A stretch of DNA of 64,000 bases from CAYTZN01 sp964442495 (GCA_964442495.1 CAYTZN010000001.1:118606-182605), one strand, 5' to 3'; counted from the first letter of the stretch, positions 16,937 through 26,725 are shown. The notes: a model not told the origin generated them from the letters alone. Program-made: numbers and translations.

Positions 16937-18595
16937 GTGGAAAAATTGTGGTTGAAGCATTATCAAGACGGCGTTCCTCATGAAATCAATGCCAATGAAT
17001 ATGCTTCCTTAGCTCATCTTTTTAATGAGGCTTGTCGTAAACACAAACAGAATATTGCCTATACAAACATGGGTTCAAGGCTTACTTATGATGAAATAAA
17101 TTCATATAGCCTACAATTTACGGCCTACTTACAACAGATAGGTTTAAAGAAAGGGGCTCGCATTGCCATCATGATGCCTAATCTTTTTCAATACCCCATA
17201 GCACTTTTTGCAATCCTTCGTGCAGGTTACATTGTGGTAAACACGAACCCACTCTATACGTGCGATGAAGTAACAAATCAGTTAGCTGACTCAAAGGCTG
17301 AAGCAATCATTGTTCTTGCAAATTTTGCACAAACGATTGAAAAAGCACTCCCCAAACTACCCTCATTAAAACACATCATCATCACAGAAATCGGTGATTT
17401 TTTTCCCACTGTAAAACGTATCATTGTTAATGCTGTTGTAAAATATATAAAAAAAATGGTCCCGCCCTATAATATTCCTCATGCGATTGGTTTCAGGCAG
17501 GCCCTTAAGCAAGGTGCGTCACGAGCTTTCTCGCCCATTGAATTAACTCATTCGGACATTGCGTTTTTTCAATACACCGGTGGTACTACAGGCATACCCA
17601 AGGCAGCCATTCTTACTCATGGAAATATGGTGGCAAATGTTTTACAAGCCTATGCGTGGATATCCCCTTTGTCTTTAGATGAGCGTGATATTATTGTCAC
17701 GGCACTGCCCCTTTATCATATTTTTTCTTTAACAGCGAATTGCCTTACGTTTTTTTATGCAGGCGCGCAGAACATTCTCATCACCAATCCGCGTGACATG
17801 ACTCAATTTATTAATGACATAAAAAACACTGGGTTTACCGCCATAACGGGAGTAAATACCTTGTTTAATGCGATCTTAAATCATTCCAATTGTGATCAAA
17901 TTGATTTCTCAAAATTGAAACTTGCCCTTTCAGGTGGAATGGCGCTCCAAAAAAATGTTGCTTTAAAATGGCAAGAGAAAACCAACTCTAGGGTACTTGA
18001 GGCCTATGGCTTAACTGAAACGAGCCCTGCCGCAACAATCAATCCAATGTATATGGAAGAATATACCGGTAGCATTGGATTACCTCTACCGTCCACCGAT
18101 GTTTCCATACGTGATGATAAAGGACACGAAGTAGCGCTAGGGGAATCTGGTGAGTTGTGCATTAAAGGCCCACAAGTGACCTCTGGATACTGGGAGCGTC
18201 CCGAGGAATCTGCTGAAATTTTCTGGGCTGATGGCTTTTTGCGCACAGGGGATATTGCGAAAATGGATGACAAGGGTTTCATATACCTTGTTGACAGAAA
18301 AAAAGACATGATTCTTGTCTCAGGGTTTAATGTATACCCCAATGAAATTGAGCAAGTTATAAGCCTTCTACCGGGTGTGCTTGAAGTCGGCGTTGTAGGC
18401 GTGAGCAGCGATGAGTCCGGTGGTGAGCGAGTTAAAGCGTGCGTTGTTAAGCGCGACCCTGCGCTCACAGCTGAAGATATCATTGCACATGCTCGGGAAC
18501 ATTTAACAGCTTACAAAATACCTAAAATCATTGAATTCTATGACGAACTTCCCAAAACAAACGTCGGCAAAATTTTAAGGCGTGCATTAAAATAA
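16937..18595 (+). CDS. fadD: Long-chain fatty acid-CoA ligase (FadD-like)
   Basis: This enzyme activates fatty acids to acyl-CoA through an acyl-AMP intermediate, at the inner membrane. The 552-residue protein has the AMP-binding signature YTGGTTGIPKAA near residue 213, EAYGLTETSP, GELCIKGPQVTSGYW, LRTGDIAKMD, and the C-terminal catalytic lysine in KTNVGKILRR. These fit the FadD class. The start is a GTG at 16937 with a gaaggtc site upstream. The gene stands alone and works in the same pathway as fadI/fadJ at 59-62 kb. Confidence 0.9.
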   Translation: MEKLWLKHYQDGVPHEINANEYASLAHLFNEACRKHKQNIAYTNMGSRLTYDEINSYSLQFTAYLQQIGLKKGARIAIMMPNLFQYPIALFAILRAGYIVVNTNPLYTCDEVTNQLADSKAEAIIVLANFAQTIEKALPKLPSLKHIIITEIGDFFPTVKRIIVNAVVKYIKKMVPPYNIPHAIGFRQALKQGASRAFSPIELTHSDIAFFQYTGGTTGIPKAAILTHGNMVANVLQAYAWISPLSLDERDIIVTALPLYHIFSLTANCLTFFYAGAQNILITNPRDMTQFINDIKNTGFTAITGVNTLFNAILNHSNCDQIDFSKLKLALSGGMALQKNVALKWQEKTNSRVLEAYGLTETSPAATINPMYMEEYTGSIGLPLPSTDVSIRDDKGHEVALGESGELCIKGPQVTSGYWERPEESAEIFWADGFLRTGDIAKMDDKGFIYLVDRKKDMILVSGFNVYPNEIEQVISLLPGVLEVGVVGVSSDESGGERVKACVVKRDPALTAEDIIAHAREHLTAYKIPKIIEFYDELPKTNVGKILRRALK

Positions 18596-18623
18596 TTCCT
18601 CGGAACCTAAAGAGCATATGATT

Positions 18624-18655
18624 GCTCAAAAAACACTACCAAGTACTTTTTGAGC
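18624..18655. terminator. Hairpin between convergent fadD and OPR/RAP genes
   Basis: Perfect nine-base arms (gctcaaaaa at 18624-18632 and tttttgagc at 18647-18655) flank a 14-base loop, between the ends of two convergent genes. The position suits a terminator for fadD. There is no clean U-tract after the stem, so confidence is limited. Confidence 0.4.
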
Positions 18656-18733
18656 GCAATTATTTTAATAATATTGTTTACACCATTTGCTCTGCCCTTA
18701 CCTATCAGGCCTAAACTTGGTTGGTGAATTTCC

Positions 18734-21115
18734 CTAATGATTTGAACTACTTGAAGATTGAGGTGACAGCGGTGAAGACGAGCGCTGTGCTTCGATTTTA
18801 GCACGCGCCTCAAAAAGCCCCAAATGTCTAATAGGTAGCTGACCTTGCTTTTTAGATGATATGTCACCCAATGGGTGTTTATTTTCATCATGAAAATCAG
18901 TGTGTTGGTTTTTCTCTAACCCAACACTCTTTTCTACTGTGTGTGCCTTTGGAGCAATTTGCGGCATTGTATTTACAATTGTTAGCACAGAAGTTTCTTC
19001 ATAGTGCCTCACTGTAAAATGGGTCTCCAACGAGCATGGTTTGAAAAAATAAAACGCTTGGGTAATTTGTTGTTTTTTATCAGGAGCGAGTAAAGTTGGC
19101 GTGTCTATCTTTTGTAGCCTAAAAAACAATAGATTGATAAGCACTATTGACTCATGAGTTTTTAAAATCTCAAGCTTATGCAAGGTATGCAAAATATCGG
19201 CAATATTTTCAGCGCTCATAAAAGGCGTGTTTTCAGTTAATGCTTTAATCAAGTCTGTTTGTTGTTGTTCAAGTAAATCTTGCCAAGTAAACATTAAACT
19301 TGTGAGAGCTAAGAAGGTCCTCTTAAAATTTATAACGCTTGTGTCAATGGATTTTTCAACCACTATGTTGGCAACCGCCTTTTGTAAATACAAAGGAAGG
19401 CTATGCCATGATAACTTTAACTGCTGCAAGCCTTGTAAACACAAATAAATATCTTCTAATCCCATGCTGCAAAGATTAGCATTTAGAGAAATAAACAGCT
19501 TTTCTTGAAGAGGCTTTTCAAGCCAACTCCAAAGGGCATTTAATTGACCAAGCACTAGTAAAGTCTCAGAGATTTCTGTGTTGTTCATCTCACAAACATC
19601 ACGAAGCAGGCTCTTTTTTAAGATAAAAATAAGCTCAGGTGATAAATTTTTCCAGTGTATATTTCGGCGTGCCAATATTCCCAAGCTGTGAACAATATCC
19701 TGAGCGTTCAGCTCTATCACATTATCCGTTATTGTATCTACCAGAGCTTGATTACTAAGAGTAATTTTAATAGCCTGATCTGATTTAGGTAATAGTAATT
19801 TCAATCCGGATATCACCAGCCTCTGGCGATGATCAAGCTCATACTGAACAGGCCTGATAATAGCTGAGACGATATCATTGATGAGTTCATACTTTGATTT
19901 TTGATCCAATTTATCGTAGCTTGTTATACAAACCCTAATGGTTGTGTAACCTCGTTCTGCTAAAAGATTATTTTGAAATTCATCTGTCAATTGTTGTTGC
20001 CATTGCGCATGATGGGGACCATCAATTTCTAAAATAATACCGTATCTAGCTAAAAATGTATCAACCCTAAAACCATAGATTAGGGCCTCATCTATCCAAT
20101 CTTTATCATTGGATGTGCCAGTGTTTGCTTCCAATGCCCGTTTTATTTGTTTAGTAATTACTTGCTGTATGGCTGATGTACTTTTTGTATCAAAAATATG
20201 ATTCTCTAAATAATCTTTAACCTTAAACGAAAGTCCTGGTACTCTATTTTCAAAGTAATAATAAGCCATAATAATTCGTTGATGACCTTCTTTTAAAGAG
20301 TCTATTGTCCTGTACATTTTAGAATATTTTTTGAATAAATTGATTATAAGAGCATTATTTGGGGAGGATAAGGTAATACCCATTCTTGCGAGTGCCCATA
20401 GAAAAATAGGTATGTATTCAAGTGGTATTCTATGCTCATTAACCTTTATTGTATGGAGTAATTTTGCAGAAAGCTGTTCATTTAAGTCAGACCAAAAGAT
20501 ACCATAACGTGCTGCAGTCGACAAAAAAATTTTCATGCTATCCAATTCAATAGCGCTGTTATCTTCGCTAATACGATCCAGCAATTTTTGCTGTATTTCT
20601 TTTCTTAGTTTTTTCCAAGGAAATTTAAAACGTGCTAATGCCCACAGGGTATTAATCAAATATTTTAATGGCATTTCGATTGCTTTATGAATTAAATTAT
20701 TAACCAAAATATTTTGTTGACGTACCGTCATTGTCTCCCAATGTATTTCCATATAGCCTAATCCCCAATAGCTACGTGCAATTTCTAAAGGGCTCATTTG
20801 ACAGGCATGTTTCTCTATAGCTAAAAGTACGATCTCATGATTTTGCTTCAAATCAACCAATTTTTTCTTTAACGGATCAGTATTTGTAGATTTAGAAAAT
20901 GAAATTGTTTTGGCAAGTTCTTTTATTAACCTACCGCAGGTATTGAGAGCATTAGCAATTAATGATGGCGTTGATTTGGGGTGGCTCAAAATGGCGACCA
21001 AGCACTCGATATCGAGTAACTGGGCGTTGTATTTGATAGCATGAAGATATTGATCAACCTCCTGCCTTTGATCGCCAGCATCTAACAAAGCACAAATGTC
21101 TTCTTTATTTAACAT
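18734..21115 (-). CDS. OPR-repeat/RAP-domain protein, putative RNA-binding effector
   Basis: The protein has about 793 residues from ATG 21115, chosen for the agga ribosome site eight bases upstream; an in-frame ATG at 21145 would add ten residues. Numbering here counts from 21145. Residues about 358-432 form a RAP domain: FRVDTFLARYGIILEIDGPHH, NLLAERGYTTIRVC. This is the PD-(D/E)xK-like fold found at the end of organellar FASTK and OPR RNA-binding proteins. Helical repeats of about 35-40 residues lie on both sides, each with a hydrophobic-plus-Trp signature: LWALARFKFPWKKL (167), LSTAARYGIFWSDL (208), LWALARMGITLSS (249), LGILARRNIHWKNL (488), LLVLGQLNALWSWL (529), LQGLQQLKLSWHSL (570), FLALTSLMFTWQDL (611). 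These match octotricopeptide (OPR) repeats. The C-terminus is Ser/Pro-rich. RNA binding or cleavage, possibly of host organellar RNA, is inferred. Confidence 0.8.
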   Translation of the reverse strand: MLNKEDICALLDAGDQRQEVDQYLHAIKYNAQLLDIECLVAILSHPKSTPSLIANALNTCGRLIKELAKTISFSKSTNTDPLKKKLVDLKQNHEIVLLAIEKHACQMSPLEIARSYWGLGYMEIHWETMTVRQQNILVNNLIHKAIEMPLKYLINTLWALARFKFPWKKLRKEIQQKLLDRISEDNSAIELDSMKIFLSTAARYGIFWSDLNEQLSAKLLHTIKVNEHRIPLEYIPIFLWALARMGITLSSPNNALIINLFKKYSKMYRTIDSLKEGHQRIIMAYYYFENRVPGLSFKVKDYLENHIFDTKSTSAIQQVITKQIKRALEANTGTSNDKDWIDEALIYGFRVDTFLARYGIILEIDGPHHAQWQQQLTDEFQNNLLAERGYTTIRVCITSYDKLDQKSKYELINDIVSAIIRPVQYELDHRQRLVISGLKLLLPKSDQAIKITLSNQALVDTITDNVIELNAQDIVHSLGILARRNIHWKNLSPELIFILKKSLLRDVCEMNNTEISETLLVLGQLNALWSWLEKPLQEKLFISLNANLCSMGLEDIYLCLQGLQQLKLSWHSLPLYLQKAVANIVVEKSIDTSVINFKRTFLALTSLMFTWQDLLEQQQTDLIKALTENTPFMSAENIADILHTLHKLEILKTHESIVLINLLFFRLQKIDTPTLLAPDKKQQITQAFYFFKPCSLETHFTVRHYEETSVLTIVNTMPQIAPKAHTVEKSVGLEKNQHTDFHDENKHPLGDISSKKQGQLPIRHLGLFEARAKIEAQRSSSPLSPQSSSSSNH

Positions 21116-21429
21116 ACTAGAATTCCTGATGTTGATAAAAACCACGCTTTTTCAGTAATGAAAACACGAAATGGCTTATATTTGAGCACATGCGTGTTAT
21201 TTTGTCAACAAAAGGATCTTGTTTTAAACATATTGTGTTTAAAATTATGATGTCGTCTTTGACATTGAGGATAAATTGATTTTAAAAAAGAACGCCTTGT
21301 TCTCAATTAGCATGTTCTGTAATCTAGCTTAAATTGAAATGAGAGATTGGTTTAATGATGAATAAAAGAAGCTTACAAATTAACAAAACCGCTTAATTAA
21401 TGGCTTTAAATTGAGGGTACACCCTAGCA
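21116..21429. other. Intergenic region, no gene seen
   Basis: This AT-rich gap lies upstream of the OPR/RAP gene and downstream of the Nudix gene. Stops are frequent in all frames and I find no RNA gene. It presumably holds the promoter of the OPR/RAP gene, but no clear -10/-35 pair stands out. Confidence 0.5.
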
Positions 21430-21954
21430 TTAAAGATTTATTTTAGACAAACAAAGTTGTTTCATGATACGTGCGGTGGCTCCCCAAACAAAATAATCAC
21501 AAGCTATAAATTGAACGCTTGTGACCATCTCTCCATCTTTATCTAAAATGATTTCTTTATAGTTCTCTGGAGCCATTACATCTATCATTGGTAAACTGAG
21601 CACTGCAGAGACTTCGTGGACATTAGCGCTATAGGGTATCAAAGTTTCAATAGAAGCAAGCCATGGATGAATAATGGAACCACCAAGGGTTTCTTCTGAC
21701 TCCAACTGTTTTAAGCACTGCACTCTCGTGGCATCAACACCTAACTCTTCATGTAACTCCCTTAAAGCAGTTTTCCATAAACTAGTATCACCAACTTGCC
21801 AATGCCCACCTGGGAAACAAATTTGGCCTGGATGAGCGCGTAAACGAACATTACGTTGAGTGAGAATCAACGCATCGGTCACTTTTTCATGCAAAACAAC
21901 CACAGCTGCAGGGTGCGATGGTTCATTAGAGCTCAAAATGTTAGGAGAGTGCAT
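21430..21954 (-). CDS. CoA-type Nudix hydrolase
   Basis: The 174-residue protein shows the extended motif of the CoA pyrophosphatase Nudix subfamily: LTQRNVRLRAHPGQICFPGG, followed by the Nudix helix TALRELHEELGV. These enzymes hydrolyse CoA and acyl-CoAs to phosphopantetheine and 3',5'-ADP. As in that subfamily, the usual Glu before the helix is replaced. It overlaps the end of pabB by 14 bases, so the two are probably one transcript. E. coli NudL is the likely functional counterpart. Confidence 0.88.
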   Translation of the reverse strand: MHSPNILSSNEPSHPAAVVVLHEKVTDALILTQRNVRLRAHPGQICFPGGHWQVGDTSLWKTALRELHEELGVDATRVQCLKQLESEETLGGSIIHPWLASIETLIPYSANVHEVSAVLSLPMIDVMAPENYKEIILDKDGEMVTSVQFIACDYFVWGATARIMKQLCLSKINL

Positions 21955-23260
21955 TCACAATAGCGGCAAGTTTGGTAAAGCATTCAGAGTATTCATCTTC
22001 CCATTGGGAGTCAATAACAATGCCGCCACCTGCAGATAAATACAAAGTATCCTCCTTAGCCGTTATGGTACGAATAGCAATGTTACTGTCTACTCGTCCA
22101 TGAGCAGAAAAATACGCGATACTCCCGCAATACACCCCACGGGAAAAAGGCTCATGTTCATTAATCACATGCATTGCTTCACGTTTAGGGGCTCCTGTAA
22201 TAGAGCCACCTGGGAAGCAAGCTAAAAATACATTTAACGCCGTAACAGTATCTAAACATTCGGCTTCAATATGGCTAACAAGATGATGAACCGCTTTGTA
22301 ACTTTGCACTTCACATAGAGACGTTACATTAACACTTCCCGGTTTTGAAATTTTGCTTAAATCATTGCGTAGCAAGTCAACAATCATCACGTTTTCAGCA
22401 TGGTTTTTTGGACTGTTTTTCAAAAGGGTTTGTAATTGATTATCTATTTCTAGATTTGCTGAGCGTTTTACCGTGCCTTTGATGGGAGAGGTAAGCACAT
22501 GTCCATTTTCCATAGAGATATAGCGCTCAGGTGAAAAACTTAAGATATCACCCTCTTGACGCTTCATATAAGCGGCATAGGGAACAGGATTATTTAATCT
22601 TACACGCTTATAAATTTCCCATGAATCGCCACTGTAGTGAGCAAGAAAAGGTTGGGTATAATTAACCTGATACGCCCGTCCTGCTTTTAAAATTGCATGA
22701 ATAGAATCAAACGCTTCGCGATAAGCGTCTTTATGAAGCAAGGGCATAAATGTTTTATTTAATTCAAAAAAATGTGTGCTCGTCGTCTTTGCTTCCCATC
22801 GAGCACGTATCTCTAAAACAATCCCAGCCGTCTCGTCTCTTGAATTGACTGACAGCAGATGAATGCGTTTTAGATGATGATCAACCACAATGGCCCAATC
22901 GTAAAATTGCATATCAATGAGTGGCATGTCATTACAAGGATGTGGTCTAGAGGAAAGACCCGCAAGCATTTCCCCAAAATCATAAGCAATATAACCAATA
23001 GCCCCGCCCTGAAAGGGTAACTCTGATAAATTTTTGCACTCTATTATCGACAAACGGCTCTGAAACTCATCAAACACCTCGTTTAATGGTAACGACGTAT
23101 TATGCATTACTTTAAACGTGTCATAAGGGTACGCAGTAAGAATATCGTAACGTCCACGCTGCTTGTCACCACTCTCAAGCAATACGAAGCCCGGCAAGGC
23201 ACTTAATGATTGATACTGAAGAATTAAATCATCAGTGTAGTCTAGAGAATCGACAATCAA
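21941..23260 (-). CDS. pabB: Aminodeoxychorismate synthase component I
   Basis: PabB converts chorismate and ammonia to 4-amino-4-deoxychorismate for folate synthesis. The 439-residue protein has the chorismate-binding core: SFSPERYISMENGHVLTSPI, KGTVKRS, MIVDLLRNDLSKI, PGGSITGAPKREAM, YCGSIAYFS and AGGGIVIDS. The KGT motif favours PabB over the anthranilate synthase TrpE. No glutamine amidotransferase partner (PabA) or pabC is adjacent. Confidence 0.92.
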   Translation of the reverse strand: MIVDSLDYTDDLILQYQSLSALPGFVLLESGDKQRGRYDILTAYPYDTFKVMHNTSLPLNEVFDEFQSRLSIIECKNLSELPFQGGAIGYIAYDFGEMLAGLSSRPHPCNDMPLIDMQFYDWAIVVDHHLKRIHLLSVNSRDETAGIVLEIRARWEAKTTSTHFFELNKTFMPLLHKDAYREAFDSIHAILKAGRAYQVNYTQPFLAHYSGDSWEIYKRVRLNNPVPYAAYMKRQEGDILSFSPERYISMENGHVLTSPIKGTVKRSANLEIDNQLQTLLKNSPKNHAENVMIVDLLRNDLSKISKPGSVNVTSLCEVQSYKAVHHLVSHIEAECLDTVTALNVFLACFPGGSITGAPKREAMHVINEHEPFSRGVYCGSIAYFSAHGRVDSNIAIRTITAKEDTLYLSAGGGIVIDSQWEDEYSECFTKLAAIVNALS

Positions 23261-23482
23261 GTTTAGGTATCCTTTAACTGGTTAATAAACATAACTACCA
23301 CTAGCAAGGGCTGCGCATGATTGACTATAAAATAGCCTGGGCGCTCACTTGCATCGCATTATGAGCAAATCAGCAATCTGGCTAGACTCATGCTGATATC
23401 CCATTGTAGTTAAGATGTGGCTGGTTTTTGTAAATAAATATGAGTATTCTATGCCAACATGTTGCTTACAAGGAGATCTTAC

Positions 23483-24559
23483 GTGACAACAGTTGTTGCC
23501 CGCTTTGAAATACCCTATGTTCAAATCCTCAATGATAATGGCGAATTGTGCAGGGACCTGCCTTCATTCGCTAATGAAAAATCGGTACTGTTTGAATTAT
23601 ACCGCACCATGGTAAAAGCCCGCACGTTTGACAAAAAAGCCATCACACTGCAACGCACAGGAAAAATGGGAACATATGCCCCTATTAATGGTCAGGAAGC
23701 TATTTCTACAGCTATTGGGCATGCCATGAAAGCCGAAGATATATTTGTGCCCTATTACCGTGATTATGCCGCTCAATTTCAACGTGGTGTTAAAATGTCA
23801 GAGATTTTAGCATACTGGGGTGGGGATGAAAGAGGTAGCCAGTTTGCTTGTGCTTCAGAAGATTTACCCATTTGTGTCCCTATTGCCTCCCAGTGTTTAC
23901 ACGCAGCCGGTGTTGCTTTTGCGTTCAAATACCGTCAAGAACCACGAGTAGCTGTTGTGTGTATTGGTGATGGAGGAACCTCTGAAGGCGACTTTTACGA
24001 AGCCATGAACGTTGCTGGCGTATGGAATTTACCCATCGTTTTTGTAGTCAATAATAACCAGTGGGCAATATCCGTTAACATTAGTAAACAAACCGCCACA
24101 AAAACCATCGCTCAAAAAGCAATAGCCGCGGGCTTTGATGGCATACAAGTGGATGGCAATGATCTCTTAGCCACAAGAGAAGTTATTGGCAACGCCATTG
24201 AAAAAGCACGTCGGCGAGAAGGCCCTACCCTTGTTGAGGCAATGACATATCGTTTGTGTGATCACACCACAGCCGATGATGCTACACGCTATCAGCCTAA
24301 AGAAGATGTTGAAAATGCCTCTTTTAAAGAGCCTATCAAGCGTTTCAAACATTTTTTAGAGGCCCATCATGGATGGAGTGCTGCCCAAGAAAAATCATTA
24401 ATTGAAACCTGCAGCATTGAAGTTCAAGAGGCCGTTGACGAGTATTTAAACCGTCCTGGGCAACAAATTTCTAGCGTATTCGACTATCATTTTGCAAATT
24501 TACCCAATTATCTGATTGAGCAAAGAGCGATAGCAATGGAGGATGTAGCTCGTGGCTGA
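23483..24559 (+). CDS. pdhA: Pyruvate dehydrogenase E1 component, alpha subunit
   Basis: This is the alpha subunit of the two-chain, thiamine-diphosphate-dependent E1. The sequence shows QRTGKMGTYAPINGQEA, the ThDP motif starting GDGGTSEGDFYEAMNVA and ending NNNQWAIS, and a phospho-loop-like segment (YRLCDHTTADDATRY). I chose the GTG at 23483, giving 358 residues, because the strong aaggag site at 23470-23475 sits eight bases before it; an in-frame ATG at 23459 lies upstream of that site. It overlaps pdhB by eight bases. Sequence alone does not fully separate pyruvate from branched-chain 2-oxoacid specificity. Confidence 0.88.
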   Translation: MTTVVARFEIPYVQILNDNGELCRDLPSFANEKSVLFELYRTMVKARTFDKKAITLQRTGKMGTYAPINGQEAISTAIGHAMKAEDIFVPYYRDYAAQFQRGVKMSEILAYWGGDERGSQFACASEDLPICVPIASQCLHAAGVAFAFKYRQEPRVAVVCIGDGGTSEGDFYEAMNVAGVWNLPIVFVVNNNQWAISVNISKQTATKTIAQKAIAAGFDGIQVDGNDLLATREVIGNAIEKARRREGPTLVEAMTYRLCDHTTADDATRYQPKEDVENASFKEPIKRFKHFLEAHHGWSAAQEKSLIETCSIEVQEAVDEYLNRPGQQISSVFDYHFANLPNYLIEQRAIAMEDVARG

Positions 24560-25526
24560 TATAACTTTAGTAGAAGCAGTAACACAAGCGCTAGCTTATG
24601 AACTCGCTCATGATGAAAATGTTCTCGTGTTTGGTGAAGATGTTGGTAAAAATGGTGGTGTATTTAGAGCTACAGTGGGCCTCCAGGAGAGGTTTGGCGA
24701 ACACCGCGTGTTCGATTCGCCATTAGCTGAATCAATGATTGCAGGGCTTGCTATTGGCATGTCAATACAGGGCCTAAAACCTGTGGCGGAATTTCAATTC
24801 ATGGGTTTTATTTACCCAGCAATGAATCAAATCATTGCACATGCAGCCCGAATGAGAAACCGTACCCGAGGTCGCCTTCATTGTCCATTGGTGTTTCGTG
24901 CCCCTTTTGGCGGCGGTATTCGGGCACCAGAGCACCATTCAGAAAGTACAGAAGCCTTGTTTGCTCACATACCGGGCTTACAAGTGGTTATTCCTTCTTC
25001 CCCTAAGCGAGCCTATGGCTTATTGCTTGCGGCTATTCGTAATCCTGATCCTGTGATTTTTCTTGAGCCCAAACGTATTTATCGACTGGTAAAACAACCC
25101 GTAGAGGACGATGGTAAAGCCCTTCCCTTAGGGACATGCTTTACCTTACAGGAAGGCAGTGATGTAACCTTAGTGAGTTGGGGTGCTAGCATGCATGAAA
25201 CACTTCAAGCCGCAAAACAACTGAAAGATGAAGGCATTTCTTGTGATGTCATTGACGTTGCTACTATCAAACCATTAGATATTGAAACAATTTTAGGCTC
25301 GGTAGAAAAAACAGGGCGCTGTGTGATAGTTCATGAAGGTGCGAAAACCTGCGGCGTAGGCGCTGAAATTTCAGCCCAAATCATGGAAAATTGTTTACCA
25401 GATTTGCTAGCACCGGTGCAACGAGTCACGGGTTATGATGTAGTTATGCCTTATTTTCAATTGGAAAAACACTATCTCCCTAGCGTTTTGCGGATTAAAG
25501 AAAGTGTTATGAGCTTAATGGAGTGA
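24552..25526 (+). CDS. pdhB: Pyruvate dehydrogenase E1 component, beta subunit
   Basis: This is the beta subunit of the heterotetrameric E1. The 324-residue protein shows VLVFGEDVGKNGGVFRAT, DSPLAESMIAGLAIG, AEFQFMGFIYPAMNQI and FGGGIRAPEHHSES, all typical of transketolase-like beta subunits, and the C-terminal half DVIDVATIKPLD, VIVHEGAKTCGVGAEI. It is coupled to pdhA by an eight-base overlap and to the E2 gene by a four-base overlap. Confidence 0.93.
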   Translation: MADITLVEAVTQALAYELAHDENVLVFGEDVGKNGGVFRATVGLQERFGEHRVFDSPLAESMIAGLAIGMSIQGLKPVAEFQFMGFIYPAMNQIIAHAARMRNRTRGRLHCPLVFRAPFGGGIRAPEHHSESTEALFAHIPGLQVVIPSSPKRAYGLLLAAIRNPDPVIFLEPKRIYRLVKQPVEDDGKALPLGTCFTLQEGSDVTLVSWGASMHETLQAAKQLKDEGISCDVIDVATIKPLDIETILGSVEKTGRCVIVHEGAKTCGVGAEISAQIMENCLPDLLAPVQRVTGYDVVMPYFQLEKHYLPSVLRIKESVMSLME

Positions 25527-26638
25527 TGATGAATATTTTTAATTTACCCGATCTAGGTGAAGGTTTACCCGATGCAGAAATTCATGAATGGTTTGTAAAG
25601 GAAGGCGACACGGTTAAACTTGATGAGCCGCTTGTCTCCATGGAAACAGCTAAAGCGGTGGTGGATGTCCCCTGCCCTCAAACCGGCACGATTGCTAAAA
25701 TTTTCGGTAAACCAGGTGATGTCATTAAAACCGGGGAGCCCTTAGTCGCCTTTGCTGCAGCAGAAACCCCTCGTGTTGATAAAGGTACCGTTGTTGGTAA
25801 TTTGGAAGAAAGCACGGATGTAAGCCCTGATGATTTTATTGTGGGTTCAGGCACATTGCATTCACGAGTAAAAGCGACCCCAGCTATAAAAATGCTCGCT
25901 AAAAAAAGAGGCATTGATCTTCACGCACTAGTAGGTAGTGGTGAGCATGGCATGATAACACGTGAAGACGTCATTGCTGCCGCAGAGAAAGCATCTACCC
26001 CTCCTGAAGGTTTTGAGCCTCTACGTGGCGTACGCCGTGCAATGCTCGCAAGCATGGTGCAATCTCGAGAGGAAGTCGTGCCTGTCAGTATTTTTGATGA
26101 GGCTGATATTGATTGCTGGAAAGAACAATCTGATATCACTCTTCGACTAATCCGTGCCATTCAGTCAGCCTGCACCAAAGAGCCAGCTCTCAATGCATGG
26201 TTTGATACGACCCACAAGGCTCGAAAATGCTTCGATAACCTCCATCTAGGTCTTGCTATGGATAGCGAAGAGGGTCTTTTTGTGCCTGTGATTCATGATG
26301 TAGCAAAACATACGGATAAAGACCTGCGGACCTTGATCAATGATTACAAAAGTGCCGTGCGTGAACGTGCAGTGCCTCCTGAAAAATTAAAAGGTGCTAC
26401 CATTACACTGTCTAATTTTGGAAAATTTGCCGGCCGATTTGCAAGCCCCATTATTGTTCCGCCAATGGTCGCCATTCTTGCAGTAGGCCGACTATACGAA
26501 GGTGTTGTGAGTGAGAATGGTGCGATAAAAACCCATCATCTATTGCCATTGTCCCTAAGCTTTGATCACCGAGCGGTCACAGGCGGAGAAGCAACGCGGT
26601 TCCTTGGTGCAGTGATTGAATCGCTTCAACAACCCTAA
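25523..26638 (+). CDS. pdhC: Pyruvate dehydrogenase E2, dihydrolipoamide acyltransferase
   Basis: E2 transfers the acyl group from E1 to CoA and forms the complex core. The 371-residue protein has one lipoyl domain (residues 1-80, lipoyl-Lys44 in METAKAV), a peripheral-subunit-binding domain (about 113-155, ATPAIKMLAKKRGIDLHALV) and a shortened catalytic domain. The usual catalytic motif HRxxDG appears as HRAVTGG near residue 349, so the catalytic-site Asp is replaced by Thr. Three ATGs in a row at 25523 leave the exact start open. No E3 (dihydrolipoamide dehydrogenase) gene follows. Confidence 0.9.
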   Translation: MMMNIFNLPDLGEGLPDAEIHEWFVKEGDTVKLDEPLVSMETAKAVVDVPCPQTGTIAKIFGKPGDVIKTGEPLVAFAAAETPRVDKGTVVGNLEESTDVSPDDFIVGSGTLHSRVKATPAIKMLAKKRGIDLHALVGSGEHGMITREDVIAAAEKASTPPEGFEPLRGVRRAMLASMVQSREEVVPVSIFDEADIDCWKEQSDITLRLIRAIQSACTKEPALNAWFDTTHKARKCFDNLHLGLAMDSEEGLFVPVIHDVAKHTDKDLRTLINDYKSAVRERAVPPEKLKGATITLSNFGKFAGRFASPIIVPPMVAILAVGRLYEGVVSENGAIKTHHLLPLSLSFDHRAVTGGEATRFLGAVIESLQQP

Positions 26639-26703
26639 CCTATTGAATACGTTATCCAAAGCGTAAAGATGGACCCCTGCTTTAGCGCAATGCAACTAAA
26701 AGC

Positions 26704-26725
26704 AGATCCTTCGTTACGTTCTGGA
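26704..26725. repeat. Inverted repeat arm (pairs with 26836-26857)
   Basis: The arm agatccttcgttacgttctg (plus ga) is the reverse complement of 26836-26857 at 19 of 22 positions, with about 110 bases between them. Sequences of this type (atcctTCG..acg..ctgga) recur as dispersed intergenic repeats in many gammaproteobacteria; I cannot count other copies here. Confidence 0.6.
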
